From SIG78 sp036677805 (lineage in GTDB: Bacteria; Verrucomicrobiota; Lentisphaeria; Victivallales; Victivallaceae), in contig JAVBVS010000023.1 of assembly GCA_036677805.1 (NCBI GenBank), positions 1 through 64,000 on the forward strand: DNA of 64,000 nt, written 5' to 3'. Below are positions 43,746-53,412 of this stretch, in pieces (the stretch's first letter is position 1; each line of letters begins with the position of its first letter). The notes beneath the pieces are model-generated. The model saw nothing but the letters and a program-made list of their open reading frames with translations, was not told the DNA's origin and made no database searches. The position numbers were made by a program, and so were the translations under genes.

Positions 43746-46700
43746 ATGAGAGGATATCGCTGGTTTCGGATCGGAGTGCTGTTGCTGCTGTTGAGCTGCG
43801 GGGTGAATGCCGCGGTGCCGCCGGGGGCGTTGCTCGACCGCGATGCGATCATGGCGGCACGTACCGCGGTGGACCTGAAACAGTTTCCCGACGCCGAGGC
43901 GATTCTGCTCGCCGATTACGAAAAAGTGGCCTATCAGTGCGATGGCACCGATTCTAAAATCGATGATTTCTATTATCTGATCGTGACCGAAAAGGGGCGT
44001 GATGAAAACCGGACGCTGGATTTTCATTTCAATGAATTCTATCAGAAACCGGATTTGCTGCTGCTGGAGATCATCAAACCCGACGGCCGGATCGTCAAGC
44101 CGGAAATCCAGTGCCGGACCGTGACCGAGCCGGATCAGCTGTCGAGCAATATTTTCGATCCGGCGAACAAAGTGCTTCAGGTCGGAGTGCCGGACCTTCA
44201 GGTCGGTGATGTTCTCCATGTGATCTACCGTTGCGACACCATCCGTTCCCGGATGCGCGGCATCTGGTGCGACATTGCCGTGCTCCAGTCCGATTGTCCG
44301 GTGCTTTCCTATCGTTATGAGATCAGTGCGCCCGAGCAATGTCCGCTGGCGGCGATCGCGGTCAAGAACGAAGTTCCCGGCGCATTGAATATCACGGTCA
44401 CCAAGAAGGGCGACCGGATCGCCTATGTCTGGGAAGCTTCCCAGGTGCCGCAGCTTCATCCGGAGCCGGGAATGCCGCCCCTGTATCTGCATGCGATGCG
44501 GATCCTGGTCAGCACCGCGCCGGATTGGGCGGCGGTTTCGCGCTGGTACGACGAATTGTGCCGCAAACATATCGAAAAGGTTTCGCCTGAACTGGTGGCG
44601 AAGAGCCGGGAACTGGCCGCCGGTGCCAAGTCGGAGATGGAGAGCATTCAGGCGATTTTCCGGTTTGTATCGACCCAGGTCCGGTATACCGGCATCACCC
44701 GCGAGGACGAAGCGCCGGGTTACGAACCGCACGATGTCGATTTGACCTTCCGGCAGCGCTATGGCGTGTGCCGCGACAAAGCCGCGCTGCTGGTGGCGAT
44801 GCTCCGCGCGGCGGGACTCGATGCGTATCCGGTGCTGTTCATGGCAGGGACGCCCAAGGATGCCGAAGTGCCGAACAATTACTTCAATCACGCCGTGGCC
44901 GCGGTCAAAACCGTCGATGGCGAATATGTATTGATGGACCCTACCGATGAAACCACCACCGAATTGCTGCCATCCTATGCCATGAACCGCAGCTATCTGG
45001 CGGCGACGCCGAAGGGCGACGGATTGCGGCGGACCCCGGAGGTTCCGGCGGAAAAGAATCTGCTGTCCATCCGCTCCACCGGTTCGGTCGACCGGGAGAA
45101 TCGGCTCCATTGCCGGAGCGTATTCGGGTTTGAAGGCATCAATGACAATATTTACCGGGGCGCGTTCTCGCGCTGGCCGCGGGAATATCTCGAGCAATTT
45201 CTGGCGTCGACGCTGAAGCGTCTGGTGCCGGGGGCGGAGCTGGTCCGTTATGAACTGCGTCCGGCCGACATTCGCGATCTGGGACGGAAATTGGAGCTGG
45301 AGCTGGAATTTTCGGTGCCCGACTTCGTGAATATCGCCTGGGGCGACGGGGTGTTGAAGCCGCCGTTTCTGGGGGGCGGATTCGGTGCGTTGAACTTCCT
45401 GCTCGGAGACACGGGATTGGACGAGCGCCATTATCCGCTGGAAACAACGTCGACGGCGGGGATTGTGGAGCAGTTTGAATTGACCCTGCCGGAATTTCTG
45501 ACGGTGGCGGCGCTGCCGCAATACCGCGGCAATGCCGCCGGGCCGCTGTTGACCGAACGCAAGGTGGAAGCGGAAAAAAATCAAATCCGAGGCAGTCAGA
45601 GCATCCGGCTGGCGCAGTCGTCGATCGTACCGGACGATTACCGGAAATTGAAAAATACATTGCGCGAACTGGATGCCGGCGACCGCCAGACGGTGGTGGT
45701 GAAACGTGATTTTACCGTTGGCGCGGCGCAGCTGTTTCCCAATGCCCAGAGCATACTGGAGCAAAGTTCGGTCGAGTGCACGGTCACCGCGTCGGACGAG
45801 TATGTGATCACTACCCGGCAACGGCGCAGGGTTTTGAATTACGGCGGCGTCAAGGCGTTCTCCGAACTCAATCTCCGGTTTGCGCCGTCCTGGCAGCAGG
45901 TGGAATTTCTGGAAGGCTCCGTAACCTTGCCCGACGGCACGGTGCGGAAGGTCGATCCGGCTTCGGTTCAGGTGATGGATCTGCCGGGCAACAGCGCCGC
46001 GCCGCGTTATCCCGGGGAAAAAATGATGGCGGTCTCGCTGCCCGGCGTCGAACCCGGCAGCGTGGTGGAAACCGCCTGGCGCAGCGTTTCGCGCGGCGGC
46101 GCGGCGCTGGATCGCGTCTGGGAGCTTGACGGCAATGATCCGGCGCTTGAAGTCGGTTGTAAATTGACCTATCCGGAAAAGCTGGCCCGGAATTTGACCG
46201 TAAATGTACCGGAGGCCGGATTTACCGCGGTCGAAACCGCCGCCGGCGACGGCAAAACTCTGATGGTGACCGGACGCAATCTGCCGATGCGCAACCTCGA
46301 GCCCGGCGCTCCCCCGGCGTGGTGTTATGCGCCGCAATTCGGCGTATCCGCTTTTCAGTACGCCGACTACGCCGAAACGTTGGCGAAAAAGTTCGATCAG
46401 CTGAGCTCCGGACAGGAACAGGCAACCCAACTGGCTTTGAAATTGGTCGACGGCCAGGCCGAGCCGGACGCGAAATTGCGCAAGCTGCGCGATTATGTCG
46501 CGATGAACATCCGGGAAGCCGGTCCGGCGCTCAACCGGATGCGGCTGGCGGAACTGTCTCCGGCGGACGTGACGCTGAAGGAGGGTTATGGCAACTCCGC
46601 CGACCGGGCGATTCTGCTGTGGGCGATGTTGAAGGCCGCCGGGATTGCGGCGACTCCGGTGCCGGTGGCGGATCTGCCCGCGTTGCCGGAGGTGACGGCC

Positions 46701-47525
46701 AGGCTTGAAGCGGTGCCGCGCAACGTCTTTACCGCCGTGCTGCTGCGGGTCACGGCGGGCGAGGAGGAACTTTATTGCAACGACACCAACCAGTATGATG
46801 TGCCGGGCGCGACGGCCCATGACGGCGATCTGGGGCTGGATCTGAGCAGCGGCGAATTGATTGCGATCGCAAGCAAGGCCGAATGCGAAAGCAGCATCGT
46901 TTCGGGGTACGATATCGTCTGTGCTGCCGACGGCACGGCCGAGGTGGAGCTGACCGAAACGCTCTATGGCATGGAATACGGCGCCGCGCACAAGCGCATG
47001 ACGCAGTTGACGCCGGAGCTGAGGCGGCGCTATTTCCAGGAACGCGCGGCGGAGCTGGCGCAGGGCGCCGAGCTGCTGGATGCGTCTGATGATTTCTCCG
47101 GCTATCCCGGCAAGATCGTGATCAAGGTCCGCATTCCGGCCTTTGCGGCGCGCAGCGGCGATTTTCTCTGCCTGACGCTGCCCGACGGCGGGGCGGGCGG
47201 ATTGCTGCGCAGCGCCGGCGCACGGACGCAGCCTTACTGGCAGCCGGAAGGCATCGACCGCGAATATCTCTATCGGGTGGAGCTGCCGGACAATATCGGA
47301 AGCTATGAGCTTGCCGGCGGCGACTGGCGCTGGGAATGTCCGGGCGCGGCCGGAGGGATTACGGCCCGGAGTCAGGTGGACGGCAATATCCTGACCGCCG
47401 AGCGCAAGGTCAAGCTGGCGCCGTTTTTTCTGAATGCCGCCGAATATCCGGTGATCGGCGCGGCGCAACGTTTGCTGAGCGCGGAGCCGTCCCGGACGAT
47501 TTTGGTCAAAGTGGTTGCAAAATAG
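43746..47525 (+). CDS. Secreted tandem DUF3857/transglutaminase-like protein
   Basis: A 1259-residue exported protein (signal peptide residues 1-22) made of two consecutive DUF3857 plus transglutaminase-like units. In the first unit (about 30-640) the catalytic Cys342 is in YGVCRDKAALLVAMLRAAG, with His in NNYFNHAVAAV and Asp in VLMDPTDE, so a papain-like Cys/His/Asp triad is complete. In the second (about 645-1240) the matching segment reads YGNSADRAILLWAMLKAAG, with Ser951 replacing Cys, and the His position reads NVFTAVLL, so this copy is catalytically dead. Such proteins are common in Bacteroidota and relatives and have no settled function. GAGGGG lies ahead of ATG 43746. It ends 74 bases before ileS. 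Confidence 0.85.
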   Translation: MRGYRWFRIGVLLLLLSCGVNAAVPPGALLDRDAIMAARTAVDLKQFPDAEAILLADYEKVAYQCDGTDSKIDDFYYLIVTEKGRDENRTLDFHFNEFYQKPDLLLLEIIKPDGRIVKPEIQCRTVTEPDQLSSNIFDPANKVLQVGVPDLQVGDVLHVIYRCDTIRSRMRGIWCDIAVLQSDCPVLSYRYEISAPEQCPLAAIAVKNEVPGALNITVTKKGDRIAYVWEASQVPQLHPEPGMPPLYLHAMRILVSTAPDWAAVSRWYDELCRKHIEKVSPELVAKSRELAAGAKSEMESIQAIFRFVSTQVRYTGITREDEAPGYEPHDVDLTFRQRYGVCRDKAALLVAMLRAAGLDAYPVLFMAGTPKDAEVPNNYFNHAVAAVKTVDGEYVLMDPTDETTTELLPSYAMNRSYLAATPKGDGLRRTPEVPAEKNLLSIRSTGSVDRENRLHCRSVFGFEGINDNIYRGAFSRWPREYLEQFLASTLKRLVPGAELVRYELRPADIRDLGRKLELELEFSVPDFVNIAWGDGVLKPPFLGGGFGALNFLLGDTGLDERHYPLETTSTAGIVEQFELTLPEFLTVAALPQYRGNAAGPLLTERKVEAEKNQIRGSQSIRLAQSSIVPDDYRKLKNTLRELDAGDRQTVVVKRDFTVGAAQLFPNAQSILEQSSVECTVTASDEYVITTRQRRRVLNYGGVKAFSELNLRFAPSWQQVEFLEGSVTLPDGTVRKVDPASVQVMDLPGNSAAPRYPGEKMMAVSLPGVEPGSVVETAWRSVSRGGAALDRVWELDGNDPALEVGCKLTYPEKLARNLTVNVPEAGFTAVETAAGDGKTLMVTGRNLPMRNLEPGAPPAWCYAPQFGVSAFQYADYAETLAKKFDQLSSGQEQATQLALKLVDGQAEPDAKLRKLRDYVAMNIREAGPALNRMRLAELSPADVTLKEGYGNSADRAILLWAMLKAAGIAATPVPVADLPALPEVTARLEAVPRNVFTAVLLRVTAGEEELYCNDTNQYDVPGATAHDGDLGLDLSSGELIAIASKAECESSIVSGYDIVCAADGTAEVELTETLYGMEYGAAHKRMTQLTPELRRRYFQERAAELAQGAELLDASDDFSGYPGKIVIKVRIPAFAARSGDFLCLTLPDGGAGGLLRSAGARTQPYWQPEGIDREYLYRVELPDNIGSYELAGGDWRWECPGAAGGITARSQVDGNILTAERKVKLAPFFLNAAEYPVIGAAQRLLSAEPSRTILVKVVAK

Positions 47526-47543
47526 CATCTTTTGTGCTATATT
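47515..47543 (+). promoter_or_regulatory. Putative promoter of ileS
   Basis: TTGCAA (47515-47520), a 17-base spacer and TATATT (47538-47543); the -35 overlaps the last codons of the upstream gene. No T-box leader fits in the 56 bases left before the ATG. Confidence 0.55.
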
Positions 47544-47599
47544 ACACGGATATGTTCATCAGAAAAACCAGGCGCGAAAAATGAGGTTGCGATAGTTTT

Positions 47600-50500
47600 A
47601 TGTTCAAACCGGTCAACAGTCAGGTCTCTTTCCCGGAACTTGAGGAAAGGGTGTTGGATTTCTGGCGGCGCTCCGGCAGTTTTGCCGAATCGCTGCGGCA
47701 ACGCGAGGGCGGAGAAGAATTCGTATTTTACGACGGTCCGCCCTTCGCCACCGGGATGCCGCACTATGGCCATCTGCTGGCCGGCACGATCAAGGACGTG
47801 GTGCCGCGCTATCAGACCATGCGCGGCAAATTCGTGAGGCGCACCTTCGGCTGGGACTGTCACGGACTGCCGGTCGAAAACGAAATGGAAAAAGAGCTTA
47901 AGCTCAACAGCAAGAAAGCGATCGAAGAGTACGGCGTCGGCCGTTTCAACGAAGCCTGCCGCTCGATCGTATTGCGTTACACCTCCGAATGGGAACGGGT
48001 GGTCAACCGCATGGGCCGCTGGGTCGATTTCCGCAACGGCTACCGCACCATGGACCGCGATTACATGGAGTCGATCTGGTGGGTGTTCAAATCGCTGTGG
48101 GACAACGGCCTGATCTATGAGGGCTACAAGATTCTGCCCTACTGCCCGCGCTGTGCCACGCCGCTGTCGAATTTCGAGGCCAATCAGGGTTATATGGAGG
48201 TCACCGACCCGGCGATCACCATCCGGTTCAAGGCCGAAGGCGAAGACCGGACCTATTTCGTCGCCTGGACCACCACGCCGTGGACCCTGCCGTCCAACCT
48301 CGCGCTGGCGGTCGGGCCGGATATCGATTATGTGAAATTGCGCGACGGCGACGCCTGCTACATCATGGCCGAATCGCGCATGGGCGCCTATTACCGCAAC
48401 GAGCAGCCGGAAATCGTGGCCCGCTTCAAGGGCTCCACGCTGGCCGGGCGGCGCTACGAGCCGCTGTTCGGATATTTTGCGGAACTCGGCAAACAGGGGG
48501 CGTTTCAGGTACTGACAGCCGATTTCGTGAGCACCGAGGATGGCTCCGGGATCGTGCATATGGCGCCGGGCTTCGGTGAGGACGACTCGGCGGTCTGCCG
48601 GGCGGCGGGCTTGCCCGAAGTGTGTCCGATCGACGAACAGTGCTGTTTTACCGCCGAGGTGCCGGATTACGCCGGGCGCTATGTCAAGGAGGTCGACGCC
48701 GACATCATCGCGCGGCTCAAGACCGAGGGCAAGCTGATTCACCGCGGCGCGATCAAGCACAATTATCCGCATTGCTGGCGCGACGATCACCCGCTGATCT
48801 ACCGGGCGATCTCGACCTGGTTCGTCCGGATCGATGAGATCAAGGAAAAGATGATCGCCGCCAACCGGCAGATCGACTGGTTCCCCGCCCATCTCAAGGA
48901 CGGGCGTTTCGGCAAGTGGCTCGAAAACGCCCGCGACTGGGCGATCAGCCGCAACCGCTACTGGGGGACGCCGCTTCCGGTCTGGCGCAACGAAGAGGGT
49001 GAAATGATCTGCGTCGGCAGCGTGGCCGAGCTGGAAAAGCTCACCGGCTGCAAGGTGACCGACCTGCACAAGCATTTCGTCGATGAAATGACCATTCCGT
49101 CGCCGACCGGCAAAAGCCCGTTGCGGCGGATTCCGGAAGTGCTCGACTGCTGGTTTGAATCCGGTTCGATGCCTTATGCGCAGCAGCATTATCCGTTTGA
49201 AAACAAGAAGCATTTCGAAGCCAACTTCCCGGCCGATTTCATCGCCGAGGGGCTGGATCAGACCCGCGGCTGGTTTTACACGCTGGTGGTGCTGGGCGCG
49301 GCGCTGTTCGACAAGCCGCCTTTCAAGCATGTGATCGTGAACGGGTTGATTCTGGCCGAGGACGGGCAGAAGATGTCCAAGCGCAAGAAGAATTATCCCG
49401 ATCCGATGGATGTGGTCAACCGTTACGGCGCGGATGCGCTGCGGCTGTTCATGCTGGGGTCGCAGGTGGTGCGCGCCGAAGATTTGAAGTTTTCGGAAAA
49501 CGGCATCAAGGAAGTGCTCCGCAACGTGATGATCCCGATGTGGAATGCCTACAGCTTTTTCGTAACCTACGCCAATGTCGACGGCTATGAGCCGCGGCCG
49601 GGCGCGCCGGCTCCCGAACGTCCGGCCAATGCGCTCGACCGTTGGATTTTGAGTTCCTGCGCACAGATGGTCGAAGAGGTCGGCTTTGAATTGGATCATT
49701 ACAATCTTCAAAAGGCGGCGAACCGCTTCGAGCGTTTCGTCGACGATCTGACCAACTGGTACATCCGCCGCAGCCGCCGCCGTTTCTGGAAGTCGAGCGA
49801 CGACCAGGACAAGCTGGAAGCCTATGCGACGCTGCATCATGTGCTGTTGACTTTCTGCCGGACCGCGGCGCCGTTCATTCCCTTCACCACCGAAGCGATC
49901 TACGGCAATCTGCGCACTCCGGGCATGCCCGAATCGGTTCATTGCTGCGATTATCCGCAGACGGACCGCGCGGTGCGCGACGAAGCGCTGGAAAAGCAGA
50001 TGGAGCTGACCATGACCGCGGTGAAGCTCGGCCGGTTTCTCCGGACCCAGCACAACCTCAAGGTGCGCCAGCCGCTGGCGCGTGCCGTGCTGCTGGCGCC
50101 CGACGCCGAGGCGCGTGGGTTGTTGACGCAGACGCTCGATATCATCGGCGAAGAATTGAATGTCAAGCAGCTTGAATTCGGAGCCGACGAAGATGCCTTG
50201 GTGCATCGCTCGGCCAAGGCCAATTTCAAGGTGATGGGCAAGAAGCTCGGCAAGAATATGAAGGAAGCCGCCGCGCTGGTTGAAGCGCTTGATTCGGCGA
50301 CCATCGGCCGGATTGCGGCCGGCGGCGCGGTGTCGCTGACGCTGGCCGACGGGACGGTCTGCGAACTCGGCGTCGACGATCTGGTGATTCAGCGTTCCGA
50401 AAAGGCCGGGCTGGTGGTAGCGACCGAAAACGGCGTGACCATCGCGCTTGAGACTGCGCTCACGCCGGAACTCGAAGCCGAGGGGCTGGCGCGGGAGCTG

Positions 50501-50725
50501 GTGAGCAAAGTCCAGAATCTGCGCAAGGATACCGGGCTGGAAGTGACCGACCGGATTCGCCTGACGGTCAAGGGCGACGCCGAACTGCTGGCGGCGCTGG
50601 CCGCGCACGAGGAATATATCAAAGCGGAAGTGCTGGCGACCGGCTGGGTTCTGGAACTCGCCTCCGCTGTCGGAGATGTGGACCTCAACGGCCATATGGC
50701 GACGGTGACGCTGGTTCGTGTTTGA
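47600..50725 (+). CDS. ileS: Isoleucine--tRNA ligase, type-2-like
   Basis: A 1041-residue class I synthetase that charges tRNA-Ile. The HIGH-type motif is PHYGHLL in FYDGPPFATGMPHYGHLLAG, and the KMSKR motif is GQKMSKRKKNYPDP. The segments GWDCHGLPVENEMEKEL and WVFKSLWDNGLIYEGYKILP, together with the length, resemble the IleS2 class (eukaryote-like), which is typically less sensitive to mupirocin than bacterial IleS1. The editing domain (about 190-390) contains the TTTPWTLPSNLAL-like segment WTTTPWTLPSNLALAVG. The C-terminal zinc finger of IleS1 is absent. The gene has its own promoter and ends at a bidirectional terminator. Confidence 0.93.
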   Translation: MFKPVNSQVSFPELEERVLDFWRRSGSFAESLRQREGGEEFVFYDGPPFATGMPHYGHLLAGTIKDVVPRYQTMRGKFVRRTFGWDCHGLPVENEMEKELKLNSKKAIEEYGVGRFNEACRSIVLRYTSEWERVVNRMGRWVDFRNGYRTMDRDYMESIWWVFKSLWDNGLIYEGYKILPYCPRCATPLSNFEANQGYMEVTDPAITIRFKAEGEDRTYFVAWTTTPWTLPSNLALAVGPDIDYVKLRDGDACYIMAESRMGAYYRNEQPEIVARFKGSTLAGRRYEPLFGYFAELGKQGAFQVLTADFVSTEDGSGIVHMAPGFGEDDSAVCRAAGLPEVCPIDEQCCFTAEVPDYAGRYVKEVDADIIARLKTEGKLIHRGAIKHNYPHCWRDDHPLIYRAISTWFVRIDEIKEKMIAANRQIDWFPAHLKDGRFGKWLENARDWAISRNRYWGTPLPVWRNEEGEMICVGSVAELEKLTGCKVTDLHKHFVDEMTIPSPTGKSPLRRIPEVLDCWFESGSMPYAQQHYPFENKKHFEANFPADFIAEGLDQTRGWFYTLVVLGAALFDKPPFKHVIVNGLILAEDGQKMSKRKKNYPDPMDVVNRYGADALRLFMLGSQVVRAEDLKFSENGIKEVLRNVMIPMWNAYSFFVTYANVDGYEPRPGAPAPERPANALDRWILSSCAQMVEEVGFELDHYNLQKAANRFERFVDDLTNWYIRRSRRRFWKSSDDQDKLEAYATLHHVLLTFCRTAAPFIPFTTEAIYGNLRTPGMPESVHCCDYPQTDRAVRDEALEKQMELTMTAVKLGRFLRTQHNLKVRQPLARAVLLAPDAEARGLLTQTLDIIGEELNVKQLEFGADEDALVHRSAKANFKVMGKKLGKNMKEAAALVEALDSATIGRIAAGGAVSLTLADGTVCELGVDDLVIQRSEKAGLVVATENGVTIALETALTPELEAEGLARELVSKVQNLRKDTGLEVTDRIRLTVKGDAELLAALAAHEEYIKAEVLATGWVLELASAVGDVDLNGHMATVTLVRV

Positions 50726-50757
50726 GCCGCGCCGGACAATGTTCGGAATCGGCTATT

Positions 50758-50797
50758 AAAAAACCCGGTGCGGTGCAGGGCATCGCTCCGGGTTTTT
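50758..50797. terminator. Bidirectional intrinsic terminator
   Basis: AAAAAACCCGG (50758-50768) pairs with CCGGGTTTTT (50788-50797), extended by an inner GCGGTGC/GCATCGC stem. It serves ileS on the plus strand and the polyferredoxin gene on the minus strand. Confidence 0.88.
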
Positions 50798-50814
50798 GCT
50801 GTTGCGTTGCCGGA

Positions 50815-52383
50815 TCAGAATGGAATCGCGGCGGGCGCTTCTTTCGGCGTTTCTTTGCGATGATACTTTTCGGGATCGGCGGCCAGTGTCTGCGGCGAGG
50901 CGCCGTGAATCCGGATCGCCTGAAGCGGCTGGACCGGACAGGCATATTGGCAGTTGCCGCAGCCGATGCACAGCTCCGGCACCAGCTGCGGGATCGGCGC
51001 GCCCGGCGTCGGTCCAGGCACCATCTTCAGCGCTCCGGTCGGACAGTGCTCGGCGCAGGCGCCGCAGGGTTCGCCGTCGACATAGGCGATGCACAGCTCT
51101 TTTTCGTAATGCGCCAGTCCGAGGCGGCAGCGCTTTTTCTGTGCCAGCGTCAGGTGGAACAGGGCGCCTGTCGGACAAAGCCGGGTGCAATTGTTGCATT
51201 CGTATTCGCATTTGCCCGGATTGGCGCCGCTGAATTGCAGCGTGGGCAGCAGAAAGCCCGCCAGTCCGTATTCATCGACCGCCGGACGCAGCACCTTGCC
51301 CCGGCAATTGACGATGCACAAGCCGCAGCCGGTGCAGCGGGATGTGAAATTTTCCAGCGTTCCGGCTCCCGGCGGCATCACCGCTCCGGGCGCGGGCCGG
51401 GTGAAGTGGCGGGTAACTTTGGCGCCAAGGTATCCGGTCGCGCCCGCAGTGCCGATCATGGCCAGCGCCCGGCGGCGCGACGGATCGGCCGGCGCGTCGG
51501 CACGGGGAGGCGAGGTCAGCTCGGCCTTGCGCTGCCGGCGGCGGCTGACCAGTCGAACTGCCGCTTTCGGGCACTCCGCGACGCAGTCGAGACACATCAC
51601 GCAGCGCTCGAAATCAATGCCCCCGGCTTCAAGATCGATGCAGCCGGTTTTACAGGATTTGACGCACAGATTGCAATGCACGCAGCGTTCCGGATCGATT
51701 TTGAGCATCCAGCTGGAACCGGTGGTCAAGCCGGAGAGCAGCGCCCCGGCCGGACAGAGCGTGTTGCAGAAAATCCGGCCGCGCCAGAGCACCGCCGCGC
51801 ACAACGCCAGCAGCAATCCGCCCGCCAGCGCGGTATTGATCGCCATGCCTTCGGTCATTACCGGAAGCTCGAACGGCAGATGCAGCGCGAGGCGGTTGAT
51901 TGCCGCATTCAGCGGCCGGACCAGTGTGCCGGCGATTTTGCCGAACACGGTATAAGGCTCCAGCACCGCCAGCGGCAGCACCAGCCCGCTGAGCCAGAGC
52001 ACCGCCAGAAAAGTCAGCACCGTCAGCCGCAGCGTCTTGTAATTTTTCTGTGGCCGGTAATTGCGGCGGGCGCGATGCCGAATCACGCGGTCGCACCAGC
52101 CGATGACATCCTGGAGGATGCCGAGCGGACAGAGCCAGGAACAGTAGACCCGGCCGAAAAGCGCGGTCAGCAGCGCCAGCAGAAAAAACGCTCCCAGCGA
52201 GCCGACAATCCCCCAGCTGACCGCGCTCATCACTGCCGGCAGAAACTGGGTTTCGGCCAGCCGTTCCGCTTTCAGGTTGAAGGGCGCGGGCAGCGCGAAA
52301 AGCGCCAGCAGTCCGCCGGAAACGACGATTGCGACTGCAATCCGCAGCCAGCGCCAGCAACGTCCGGGAGAAATCGGTTTCAT
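50815..52383 (-). CDS. Polytopic polyferredoxin (NapH-like) with internal twin-arginine segment
   Basis: A 522-residue membrane iron-sulfur protein. Four helices (about 13-33, 50-76, 118-142, 181-200) hold NapH-like CSWLCP and CNTLCP motifs. Then come two ferredoxin clusters (CVHCNLCVKSC, CVMCLDCVAECP; residues 234-271), an internal twin-arginine segment SRRRALAMIGTAGATGYLG (302-320) acting as a fifth helix, and four more cluster motifs (CTGCGLCIVNC, CEYECNNCTRLCP, a Cys-x8-CGACAEHCP and CIGCGNCQYACP). This layout implies Sec insertion of four helices and Tat export of the C-terminal half, giving an electron path across the membrane. It is 6 bases downstream of a Tat-signal DUF362 gene, and tatA/tatC lie just beyond. 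Confidence 0.86.
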   Translation of the reverse strand: MKPISPGRCWRWLRIAVAIVVSGGLLALFALPAPFNLKAERLAETQFLPAVMSAVSWGIVGSLGAFFLLALLTALFGRVYCSWLCPLGILQDVIGWCDRVIRHRARRNYRPQKNYKTLRLTVLTFLAVLWLSGLVLPLAVLEPYTVFGKIAGTLVRPLNAAINRLALHLPFELPVMTEGMAINTALAGGLLLALCAAVLWRGRIFCNTLCPAGALLSGLTTGSSWMLKIDPERCVHCNLCVKSCKTGCIDLEAGGIDFERCVMCLDCVAECPKAAVRLVSRRRQRKAELTSPPRADAPADPSRRRALAMIGTAGATGYLGAKVTRHFTRPAPGAVMPPGAGTLENFTSRCTGCGLCIVNCRGKVLRPAVDEYGLAGFLLPTLQFSGANPGKCEYECNNCTRLCPTGALFHLTLAQKKRCRLGLAHYEKELCIAYVDGEPCGACAEHCPTGALKMVPGPTPGAPIPQLVPELCIGCGNCQYACPVQPLQAIRIHGASPQTLAADPEKYHRKETPKEAPAAIPF

Positions 52384-52389
52384 CGTGGA

Positions 52390-53295
52390 TTACATTTCGA
52401 TGCGTTTGATGGCGACTTTGTCCAGATCGCCGTTGCCGAGTTTGCGCTGGTCGGCTTCGGCGATATAGCGGACGTCGTTTGCGTTGAATTTCAGCAGCTT
52501 CACCGCCGCCGCGTCGGCGGCCACGGCATCCGGCGACAGCAGCAGGAATTTGCCGATCGCCACATCGCGCATATTGCCGCCGCGGGGACCGCCGGCCATC
52601 AGCATGCGGTAGGCGTCGATCACGTTCAAATCCGGCTTGCGGTAGCTCACCCAGTCCGGAATGGTCTGAGTCAGGCCGCCTTTGTGCATGGCGCCGCGGT
52701 CCCAGATGGTGCCCATCAGATTCTTCATCGCCGCGGTCATTTTGGCGCCGCCGTGATGCTTGAGGATGGGAACGTTGATCAGCACGTCGCAATCGATGAT
52801 TTCCTTGAAGCATTTGGCTTTTTTGAGCACCTGGCCGTTCGGGATTTCGACTTCGACATAATCGCCTTCCTTGTCGGCCATGACCACCCGGGCGCCGGCG
52901 GCGGCCGCCGCTTCGGCGATGCCGCTGGTTTTGTAGCACATCGCGGCATTGTCGCAGGTGTGGTCAAAGACTACAACTTCACGCGCGCCGGCCTTCAGCG
53001 CCGCCTTGACGATCGCGGCCACGAGTTCGGGATTGGTGTTGGCCGCGCGTTCCGGCGGCTGGGTCCAGCCGATATTGGGCTTGACGACGACTTTGGCGCC
53101 GGGTTTCACAAAACGTTCCATGCCGCCGAGGGCGGTGATTCCGGCATTCCACATGGCTTCGGGTTCGCCGCCGTGAACTGCGACCAGATCGGGAACCCCG
53201 ACCAGGGCTTTTTCCGCCGCTTGTGCACTTTTTCCCAGAATTCCGGCTCCGATGACTCCCATTGCTCCGGTTTTCAGAAAATCGCGTCGATTCAT
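52390..53295 (-). CDS. Tat-exported DUF362 protein
   Basis: A 301-residue protein of the DUF362 family. Residues 1-28 are a twin-arginine signal (MNRRDFLKTGAMGVIGAG, then a KSAQA cleavage region). The body has VVVKPNIGWTQPPERAAN, VVVFDHTCDNAAMCY, NVPILKHHGGAKMTAAMKNL with HH before Gly-Gly, and a C-terminal DKVAIKRIEM. The family often occurs with ferredoxins and its members are thought to have redox-linked or iron-sulfur-related roles, none firmly shown. No cluster motif is in this protein. It is coupled with the polyferredoxin gene and faces tatA across a 117-base divergent gap, so it is a likely substrate of the neighbouring translocase. Confidence 0.88.
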   Translation of the reverse strand: MNRRDFLKTGAMGVIGAGILGKSAQAAEKALVGVPDLVAVHGGEPEAMWNAGITALGGMERFVKPGAKVVVKPNIGWTQPPERAANTNPELVAAIVKAALKAGAREVVVFDHTCDNAAMCYKTSGIAEAAAAAGARVVMADKEGDYVEVEIPNGQVLKKAKCFKEIIDCDVLINVPILKHHGGAKMTAAMKNLMGTIWDRGAMHKGGLTQTIPDWVSYRKPDLNVIDAYRMLMAGGPRGGNMRDVAIGKFLLLSPDAVAADAAAVKLLKFNANDVRYIAEADQRKLGNGDLDKVAIKRIEM

Positions 53296-53412
53296 CTTGT
53301 TTCTCCAGCTTGGCGGTTTGCAAAATCAGGCCTCCGGTGATAAAGTTACCGTGTTAAATGAAATTTGCAAGTTTCAATGCCTGATTTTTTCAGCGAAATC
53401 CCGGAGGTTTTT

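Noticed and set aside
43617..47528. A 1303-codon minus-strand frame opposite the transglutaminase-like gene
   Set aside because: It is antisense to a protein with a signal peptide and catalytic triad, and shows only Arg/His/Gln-rich sequence without motifs.
47526..47599. Possible T-box leader before ileS
   Set aside because: The gap is too short for a T-box and no antiterminator motif is visible.
47537..50695. A 1052-codon minus-strand frame opposite ileS
   Set aside because: ileS has full synthetase motifs on the plus strand; the antisense frame has none.
50722..53340. An 872-codon plus-strand frame opposite the polyferredoxin and DUF362 genes
   Set aside because: It spans two genuine minus-strand genes with cluster and Tat motifs and begins inside a terminator.
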